From assembly GCA_002470605.1 (NCBI GenBank), contig DKND01000091.1, positions 24,918-34,978 of the forward strand: a stretch of DNA of 10,061 bases, given 5' to 3'. This DNA comes from Opitutia bacterium UBA7397 (lineage in GTDB: Bacteria > Verrucomicrobiota > Verrucomicrobiia > Opitutales > UBA953). The notes under the pieces are model-generated. The model was given only the letters and a program-made list of their open reading frames with translations. It did no database searches and was not told the DNA's origin. A program made the translations under genes and the position numbers. Each line of letters starts with the position of its first letter. The stretch's first letter is position 1. Below, in pieces: positions 4,804 to 10,061 of this stretch.

Positions 4804-7206
4804 TTAAAGGCTAGGACGGATCTGGAGCATCTCGACGGCCTCGATGATGTCTCCCGGTTGATATTCGTCGTAGCCACCGAGTTTGATACCGCATTCGAAG
4901 CCAGCTTTGACTTCGGAGGCGTCGTCCTTGAAGCGACGCAACGTTTCGACCGGTCCGTTATGGATGATCTTGCCGTTGCGTACCACGCGTGCCTTGGCGG
5001 CACGGCGGATAAGGCCTTCGGTGACCATACAACCGGCAACCTTGTGTTCCTTGCCCTGCGGGAAGACGGCACGCACTTCGGCGGCGCCCAGCTTGCTTTC
5101 GCGGACTTCGGGGTCAAGCATCTCAGCCATCGCCTCTTTCACGAGGGTGATGAGTTCGTAAATGATGTCGTGCGTGATCAAACGGACAGAGGTGCGCTTG
5201 AGCTGAGCTTGGACGCCGTTGTCCACCTTGGTGTCGAAGGCGACAATGGAGGCCTTCGCCGCCGCGGCCAAATCGGCATCGCTTTGGGTGACCGGTCCGA
5301 CGGAACCCCCGACGATTTCGAGGCGCACCTTGGTCGACTTGATATCAAGCAAGCATCCTTCGAGGGCTTCGAGGGTGCCGTTGACGTCGGCCTTAAGGAG
5401 GACGCGCAGGATCTTTTCCTTATCTTTGTCGAGGGCAGCCATCAGGCGCTCGAGGTCTGACATGCCAGGACGGGCACCCGTGTTAGGCGCTAACTGTTGG
5501 GATTCGGCGAGTTTGCGTCCGGCGAGAGCAGCCTCTTCGGCAATTTCGCGGGCTTCGCGGTCGTTCTTTACGGTCTGGAATTTGGTTCCGGGCGCAGGGA
5601 CCGCATCCCAACCTAAGACAAGGGCAGGGCGGCCGGGGCTGACGATAGGCATGCGGGTGCCATGCTCATCCATGAGGGCGCGGACTTTGCACCAGGTTTC
5701 GCCACAGACGAAAGAGTCGCCCGTTTTCAGGGTGCCTTTTTGAACGATGACGGTCGCGGTAGGTCCGCGGCCTGTTTCCATCTGCGATTCGATGACCACG
5801 CCTTGCGCGGGACATTTCGGATTGGCCTTAAGGTCGAGGACTTCGGCTTGCAGGAGAATGGATTCGATCAGCTCATTCATGCCCGTGCCCTTGAGTGCGG
5901 AGACTGGACTCGTGATGACTTCGCCACCCCAGTCTTCCGGGGTGATGCCGCGTTGCTGCATCTGCTGCTTGACGCGATCGATATTGGCACCCTTGGCGTC
6001 GACCTTGTTGATGGCCGCCACGATGGAGCCCGCATGCTTCTGCGCAAATTTCAAAGCTTCTTCGGTCTGGGGCATGAAGCCGTCATCCGCGGCGACAACG
6101 AGAACGGCGATATCGGTCACACTGGCACCACGCTCGCGCATTTTAGCGAAAGCGGCGTGACCCGGGGTGTCGAGGAAAGTGACGGTCCGTCCTTTGTACT
6201 CGGGCTTTTCGCCCTGGTAGGTTACGGAGTAAGCACCGATGTGCTGAGTGATGCCGCCAGCTTCGCCGGCGACGACGTTGGTCTTGCGGAAATAGTCGAG
6301 CAGGGTCGTTTTGCCGTGGTCAACGTGGCCCAGTACGCAAACTACCGGCGGGCGTACGGTTAATAGCGCCGGATCGTCTTCGGCAGGTTTCTCGACTTTC
6401 TTGACGGCTTGGACGCCTTCGCCGCGGTGGCGAATTTCTAAAGTGTAACCATGGCGCTCGGCCACCTTGCGGGCGTCGGCCTCTTCGATGACGGACGTCA
6501 CGCTGACGACCTTATTCAATTCCATCAGGTTACCGATGACCTGGAAGGGCTTGAGGTTGAGGGCGATGGCGAAGTCGCGCACGACGATGGGAGGCCGGAC
6601 CGTGATGGCTCCCTTGCTTCCTGGTGCGACTTGGCTGCTGGTGGCGGTGGGACGATTGACCACGGGGGCCGTCATCGGCGGACGTACTGGCGGCACGTTC
6701 GGCGGGCGGACGGGGGGCGGGGTCGGTGAATTGATGACGACAGGAGGGAAGTCGGAGCGGCTCGGCGTGGGCGCAATCGGGCGTACTGGAATGGCCGGAG
6801 CGCGGGGCGGCAGGCTGACGGGAGGCGGAGCCATCGTCGGGCGAGGAGGCAAGCTGACCGGCGTGGGGGTGTTCGCCTTTGGCGCGATTGGCTTCGGGGC
6901 TTCAACTACGACTGGCTTGACGGGCTCTGGAGCCACGACGATTTCCGGTTCTGGTGCTTTCTTTGGCAACTTATCTTCCGCGAAGGTCATGAACGCATCG
7001 CGATAGGTCTTGCCGAAATTACTCGAGGCGGCGGGCTTTTTTCCTTCGGAGTAAACGTAGTCTCTCCACTCCGGCTGTGCTTCTACGAACTGATCGACCA
7101 AGGCGATGAGGGCCTTGACCTCGAGTCCCAGATCTTTGGCGACGTCGCTGTAACGTTGGGGCGCAACTGCTTTCTTGGCTTCAGGCTTTTTCTTCTTCTC
7201 GGTCAT
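4804..7206 (-). CDS. infB: Translation initiation factor IF2
   Basis: IF2 is the GTPase that places initiator fMet-tRNA on the 30S subunit and promotes 50S joining. The 800-residue protein has the full layout. Residues 18-40 (YSDVAKDLGLEVKALIALVDQF) look like an IF2_N-type helical unit. Residues 84-199 are a proline-rich linker, followed by the conserved IF2_N region at 201-260. The G domain carries G1 GHVDHGKT (293-300), the switch I GGITQHIGA (317-325), G3 DTPGH (346-350), G4 NKVD (400-403) and G5 SAL (436-438). Domains II-IV follow, ending in YDEYQPGDIIEAVEMLQIRPSL, a typical IF2 C terminus (fMet-tRNA binding domain). It starts with ATG 47 bases after nusA and is followed after five bases by rbfA, the classical order. 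No Shine-Dalgarno sequence precedes the start. Shorter isoforms from internal starts, known in E. coli, cannot be judged here. Confidence 0.98.
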   Translation of the reverse strand: MTEKKKKPEAKKAVAPQRYSDVAKDLGLEVKALIALVDQFVEAQPEWRDYVYSEGKKPAASSNFGKTYRDAFMTFAEDKLPKKAPEPEIVVAPEPVKPVVVEAPKPIAPKANTPTPVSLPPRPTMAPPPVSLPPRAPAIPVRPIAPTPSRSDFPPVVINSPTPPPVRPPNVPPVRPPMTAPVVNRPTATSSQVAPGSKGAITVRPPIVVRDFAIALNLKPFQVIGNLMELNKVVSVTSVIEEADARKVAERHGYTLEIRHRGEGVQAVKKVEKPAEDDPALLTVRPPVVCVLGHVDHGKTTLLDYFRKTNVVAGEAGGITQHIGAYSVTYQGEKPEYKGRTVTFLDTPGHAAFAKMRERGASVTDIAVLVVAADDGFMPQTEEALKFAQKHAGSIVAAINKVDAKGANIDRVKQQMQQRGITPEDWGGEVITSPVSALKGTGMNELIESILLQAEVLDLKANPKCPAQGVVIESQMETGRGPTATVIVQKGTLKTGDSFVCGETWCKVRALMDEHGTRMPIVSPGRPALVLGWDAVPAPGTKFQTVKNDREAREIAEEAALAGRKLAESQQLAPNTGARPGMSDLERLMAALDKDKEKILRVLLKADVNGTLEALEGCLLDIKSTKVRLEIVGGSVGPVTQSDADLAAAAKASIVAFDTKVDNGVQAQLKRTSVRLITHDIIYELITLVKEAMAEMLDPEVRESKLGAAEVRAVFPQGKEHKVAGCMVTEGLIRRAAKARVVRNGKIIHNGPVETLRRFKDDASEVKAGFECGIKLGGYDEYQPGDIIEAVEMLQIRPSL
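6649..6957 (-). repeat. Proline-rich repeat-bearing linker inside infB
   Basis: This stretch encodes IF2 residues 84-186, a low-complexity segment of Pro, Val, Ala and Arg. Two short peptide repeats stand out: PVSLPPR occurs at residues 116-122 and 129-135, and PPVRPP at 164-169 and 172-177. It probably forms an extended flexible tether between the N-terminal helical unit and the conserved core. Repeats of this kind tend to vary in number between related strains. Confidence 0.7.
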
Positions 7207-7253
7207 GTGCTCGTTCGATAGTTGCGGCGATGGGTCTTAAGAAAATAGGGAAA

Positions 7254-8501
7254 TTAGGCCTTACGCGTCTTGGCGACGGCGGCGAGGACGGCTTCGACTT
7301 CTTCGGTCGGGATGCCGCTTTCCTTAAAGTCTTCGACCGTGGTACCTTCAAAGGCTTCGAGTCCGGAGATGCCCAGGCCGACGAACTTTGCGATCAGCTC
7401 AGGGCTGACGCCGAGTTGTTCGGCAAGACGAACAGCGACGTCGCCGGCTTTGGCTTCGAAGCTCTGTTCGCTGTGGGTGGACTTGGAGATATTGAGGCCC
7501 CAGCCCATGAGCTTGGAGGTCAGGCGGGCGTTACGTCCCTTGCTGCCGATGGCGATGCGCATGTCGTCTTCGTCTACTTCGAAGAAGATCGAACGCGTGC
7601 GTTCGTCGATGCGTACGTTGCGCGGGCGAGCCGGGCGGATGGCTTCTTCCAGGAGCTTAAGTGGCTCAGGATGGTAGCGGATGATATCAATCTTTTCGCC
7701 GCCCAATTCCTTGACGATATTACGTACCCGAGCGCCACGGGCACCCACGCAGGCGCCCACGGGGTCGACTTTAGGATCGCGCGAATCAACGGCGATCTTG
7801 GTGCGGTAACCAGGGTCGCGCGCCATAGCAGCGATGGTGACGGTTTTGTCAGCGATTTCCGCGACTTCGAGTTCGAGGAGACGGCGGACGAATTGCGGAT
7901 TGGCGCGGGAAAGGACGAACTCTCGACCACGTTGTGGGTCATCGCGGATTTCCAGAAGGAGGCAGCGGATACGATCGCCGGTGCGGAATTCGTCGCCGTG
8001 GCAGCGTTCTTTATGCGTGAGTACGGCCTCGGCGGTGCCGAGTTCGATGATCACGTTGCCGCGCTCGGTGCGACGCACGATGCCGGTGACGATATCGCCG
8101 ACCTTGTCCTTATACTCCTGGAATACTTGGTCTTTCTCGATCTTGCGGAAGCGTTGGTTCAGGAGTTGTTGTGTGGTCTTAGCGGCGATGCGACCGAGGT
8201 CGGCCACGTTGATCGGCTTGCGAATCTCTTCGCCGACTTTGGCGTCGGAGCGGAAAGCTACGGCAGAAATCGGGTTCATCTCTTGAAGGGGGTCCGAGAC
8301 GGCGTCGGTCACCTTATAGATGACGTAGGCCTCGAGCTTCCCGGAGACGGGGTCGGCGGAGATGTCGACGTTTTGTCCAGACATGACCGATTTCTCGACG
8401 GAGGATTTGATGGCCTCGACGATGAGGGCGCAGGCTTCATCCTTTGGGATGTGCTTCTCTTTTTCGAGGTATTGGAGGAATTGTTTGATGTCGACGCTCA
8501 T
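7254..8501 (-). CDS. nusA: Transcription termination/antitermination factor NusA
   Basis: NusA binds RNA polymerase near the RNA exit channel and modulates pausing, intrinsic termination and antitermination. The 415-residue product shows an N-terminal polymerase-binding domain (about 1-125), an S1 domain (about 134-199, VGDIVTGIVRRTERGNVIIEL), KH1 (about 231-281, with DPVGACVGARGARVRNIV) and KH2 (about 295-345, with IAIGSKGRNARLTSKL). A single helix-hairpin-helix repeat follows (about 358-410), as in NusA forms with a shortened acidic tail region. The start is ATG at 8501; the frame stays open upstream to a GTG at 8600, but that extension (MPKVKRSSPLPRWARL...) reads through a terminator hairpin and is unlike any NusA N terminus. 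It heads the unit with infB and rbfA; rimP, which often precedes nusA, is not here. A hairpin with a T tract in the leader may control it. Confidence 0.96.
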   Translation of the reverse strand: MSVDIKQFLQYLEKEKHIPKDEACALIVEAIKSSVEKSVMSGQNVDISADPVSGKLEAYVIYKVTDAVSDPLQEMNPISAVAFRSDAKVGEEIRKPINVADLGRIAAKTTQQLLNQRFRKIEKDQVFQEYKDKVGDIVTGIVRRTERGNVIIELGTAEAVLTHKERCHGDEFRTGDRIRCLLLEIRDDPQRGREFVLSRANPQFVRRLLELEVAEIADKTVTIAAMARDPGYRTKIAVDSRDPKVDPVGACVGARGARVRNIVKELGGEKIDIIRYHPEPLKLLEEAIRPARPRNVRIDERTRSIFFEVDEDDMRIAIGSKGRNARLTSKLMGWGLNISKSTHSEQSFEAKAGDVAVRLAEQLGVSPELIAKFVGLGISGLEAFEGTTVEDFKESGIPTEEVEAVLAAVAKTRKA

Positions 8502-8538
8502 GGTGTATGCGGTGTTGGCGGTGAAATGATTTAGGGAC

Positions 8539-8563
8539 AAAAAAAGCGGGCCCAGACGGGCCC
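8539..8563 (-). terminator. Terminator-like hairpin in the nusA leader (possible attenuator)
   Basis: On the minus strand GGGCCC-GTCT-GGGCCC (8548-8563) forms a 6-bp GC stem, and after two bases (GC) seven Ts follow (8545-8539). It lies 38 bases before the nusA ATG. No minus-strand gene lies upstream between it and the divergent ettA, so it is not the end of a visible gene. It most likely sits inside the nusA-infB-rbfA leader as an attenuator, or else stops antisense transcription coming from ettA. A second small hairpin, CACCT/AGGTG (8563-8578), abuts it, and GGTAAA/TTTACC (8569-8574 with 8587-8592) could pair as an alternative. Confidence 0.65.
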
Positions 8564-8611
8564 ACCTCGGTAAAGGTGAACTGCGTTTTACCTTGGGCAC
8601 GCCCCCTTTCT

Positions 8612-8617
8612 TGTCAA
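8612..8617 (-). promoter_or_regulatory. Possible -35 element of the nusA operon promoter
   Basis: A perfect TTGACA occurs on the minus strand about 115 bases before nusA and upstream of the leader hairpin. No good -10 box stands at the usual 16-18 base spacing; the nearest candidates are GGTAAA at 19 and TAAAAC at 21. The position is right for a promoter whose transcript would include the hairpin, but the evidence is weak. I found no convincing promoter for ettA on the plus strand in the same 184-base divergent gap. Confidence 0.25.
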
Positions 8618-8685
8618 GAGCGGTAAAGTTTCCAGGGTCGTGGGTTCCGCTTGCGCCCCGCCCCCGAACTTAGAAATCTCTCTCT

Positions 8686-10061
8686 ATGGCTGACGAAAAG
8701 GTAATCTTCACGATGACAGGGGTGACCAAGTCTTTTGAAAAGAAGCCGATTTTCCGCGATATTTCACTTTCTTACTTCTTTGGGGCTAAAATCGGCGTTT
8801 TGGGCCTAAATGGCTCAGGTAAGTCGACTTTGCTTAAGATCATGGCCGGAGAAGATGCGGACTTCGACGGGACCATCAGTCAGGTGCCCGGGTATACGCT
8901 GGGTTATTTGGCGCAGGAGCCACGGCTCGATGAACATCTCACCGTCCATGAATGCGTGATGCAGGCGGCAGCTGCGATGAAAGCCTTGTTGGAAGAATAT
9001 GACGATACGTTCGTCAAGGTATCCGAAACGGATGACGCCAAGGAACAGGAAAAAATTCTCGCGCGCCAAGGCGAGATCCAGGCGATCCTCGATACGCGCG
9101 GCGGCTGGGACCTAGATGCTCGCATCGAAATGGCGATGGAAGCCCTGCGCTGTCCTCCCGCTGAGGCAATCGTGTCCTCGCTTTCCGGCGGCGAGAAGCG
9201 CCGCGTGGCTTTATGTCGGCTGCTCCTGATGGAGCCTGATATCCTTTTGTTGGATGAGCCGACCAATCACTTGGACGCCGATACGGTCGCCTGGCTTGAA
9301 CGCCATTTGCAAAGCTATAAGGGAACGGTCGTCGCCATTACGCACGATCGCTACTTCCTTGATAACGTGGCGGGCTGGATTTTGGAGCTCGACCGTGGTC
9401 GCGGCATTCCTTGGAAGGGGAATTACTCTTCCTGGCTCGACCAAAAGCGCGCCCGAGTGGAGATGGAAGAAAAGCAATCGGTGGCCCGTTCGCGTTCCAT
9501 GGAGCGCGAACGTGAGTGGGCTAGTGCCTCGCCTAAGGCGCGTGTCGCGAAGAATAAAGCCCGTATCCGGGCCTACGAACAGATGTTGACCCAGGATCAG
9601 AACCTACAGGAAAAGCTCGCGGAAATTTGGATTCCTCCTGGCCCACGTCTCGGCGGTGCGGTCATCGAAGCGCGCGGTCTCATGAAAGCCTATGGCGACC
9701 GGGTGCTGATGGAAGAAGTCAATTTCTCGTTACCTGCCGGTGGTATCGTCGGCGTGGTCGGCCCTAATGGCGCCGGCAAGACGACGTTGTTCCGCATGAT
9801 CACGGGGCAGGAAAAGCCTGATCGCGGAACTTTGACCTTAGGGGATACGGTCAAGCTCGCTTACGTTGATCAGTCGCGCGATTCCTTGCCGGCGGAAGCA
9901 CCTCTATGGTCGGCGATTTCCGACGGACAAGACATGGTACACCTCGGCAAGATCATGGTGCCTGCGCGCGCCTATGCGGCCCGCTTTGGTTTCACGGGTG
10001 ATGTGCAACAGCGTAAGGTCGGCATCATGTCCGGAGGTGAGCGTAATCGCATTCACCTCGC
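8686..10061 (+). CDS. ettA: EttA, ABC-F energy-dependent translational throttle (3' end cut off)
   Basis: The first 458 residues of an ABC-F ATPase are present; the gene runs off the window. EttA binds the ribosomal E site and gates entry of 70S initiation complexes into elongation according to the ATP/ADP ratio. The first nucleotide-binding domain has Walker A GLNGSGKST (40-48), signature LSGGE (166-170), Walker B ILLLDEPTNHLD (186-197) and His220 in THDRYFLD. The linker then reads GIPWKGNYSSWLDQK (240-254) and WASASPKARVAKNKAR (278-293), which match the EttA P-site tRNA interaction motif. The second domain begins with Walker A GPNGAGKT (359-366) and has signature MSGGE (448-452), Met replacing the usual Leu. 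E. coli EttA has 555 residues, so roughly 100 are missing. The ATG at 8686 gives MADEKVIFTMTGV, aligned with E. coli EttA. No Shine-Dalgarno sequence is seen. It is divergent from nusA. Confidence 0.96.
   Translation, partial: MADEKVIFTMTGVTKSFEKKPIFRDISLSYFFGAKIGVLGLNGSGKSTLLKIMAGEDADFDGTISQVPGYTLGYLAQEPRLDEHLTVHECVMQAAAAMKALLEEYDDTFVKVSETDDAKEQEKILARQGEIQAILDTRGGWDLDARIEMAMEALRCPPAEAIVSSLSGGEKRRVALCRLLLMEPDILLLDEPTNHLDADTVAWLERHLQSYKGTVVAITHDRYFLDNVAGWILELDRGRGIPWKGNYSSWLDQKRARVEMEEKQSVARSRSMEREREWASASPKARVAKNKARIRAYEQMLTQDQNLQEKLAEIWIPPGPRLGGAVIEARGLMKAYGDRVLMEEVNFSLPAGGIVGVVGPNGAGKTTLFRMITGQEKPDRGTLTLGDTVKLAYVDQSRDSLPAEAPLWSAISDGQDMVHLGKIMVPARAYAARFGFTGDVQQRKVGIMSGGERNRIHL

Noticed and set aside
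4858..6363. Several plus-strand open frames of 130-230 codons opposite infB
   Set aside because: They mirror the codon pattern of the IF2 gene, and their products show no recognisable motif. All IF2 domains are accounted for on the minus strand.
6649..6957. Possible CRISPR or tandem DNA repeat suggested by recurring GGCGG-rich units
   Set aside because: The recurrence comes from codons for a proline-rich protein linker in the infB frame. Units are unequal and there are no regular spacers.
7230..8534. A 434-codon plus-strand open frame covering the whole of nusA
   Set aside because: It lies antisense to a clear NusA with intact S1 and KH motifs. Its product is a low-information mix rich in Gly, Asp, Ala and Val with no family signature. 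Long antisense frames are expected opposite GC-biased genes.
8502..8600. A 33-residue N-terminal extension of NusA from a GTG at 8600
   Set aside because: It would be translated through the terminator-like hairpin, is rich in Pro, Arg and Leu unlike NusA N termini, and the ATG at 8501 gives a standard NusA start.

Overview
The window looks like ordinary chromosome from a moderately GC-rich, probably Gram-negative bacterium. The best guess is a member of the PVC group, most likely Verrucomicrobiota (Opitutae-like). This rests on the combination of an McsA/McsB pair, a FabF-like ketosynthase paired with its own carrier protein, a proline-rich IF2 linker and a secreted protein of a style common in that group. 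It is an inference from gene content, not a database match.

Layout from left to right. A tRNA-Ala(GGC) gene (+) is followed by a very stable TTCG-capped hairpin. Next is a minus-strand gene for a secreted protein of unknown function. Then comes a minus-strand two-gene unit, a beta-ketoacyl synthase followed by an acyl carrier protein, which closes with a clear intrinsic terminator. Divergent from the synthase is mcsA-mcsB (+), the zinc-finger adaptor and the protein-arginine kinase, separated by one base. mcsB runs tail-to-tail into rbfA with overlapping stop codons. The minus-strand block nusA-infB-rbfA encodes a transcription elongation factor, translation initiation factor IF2 and a 30S maturation factor. 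A terminator-like hairpin with a seven-T tract lies in the nusA leader. Divergent from nusA is ettA (+), the ABC-F translational throttle, cut by the right edge of the window.

Functionally, the right half is a translation and transcription core: ettA gates the first elongation steps, infB initiates, rbfA matures 30S and nusA couples elongation and termination. McsA/McsB add a protein quality-control module in which arginine phosphorylation marks proteins. The ketosynthase/carrier pair is probably a small dedicated acyl-chain elongation unit, distinct from housekeeping fatty acid synthesis. No mobile elements, CRISPR arrays, phage genes or rRNA are visible, and no gene-free stretch exceeds 300 bases. 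The points most worth a second look are the possible attenuator ahead of nusA, the altered gatekeeper loop of the ketosynthase, and McsAB outside its classical Gram-positive setting.
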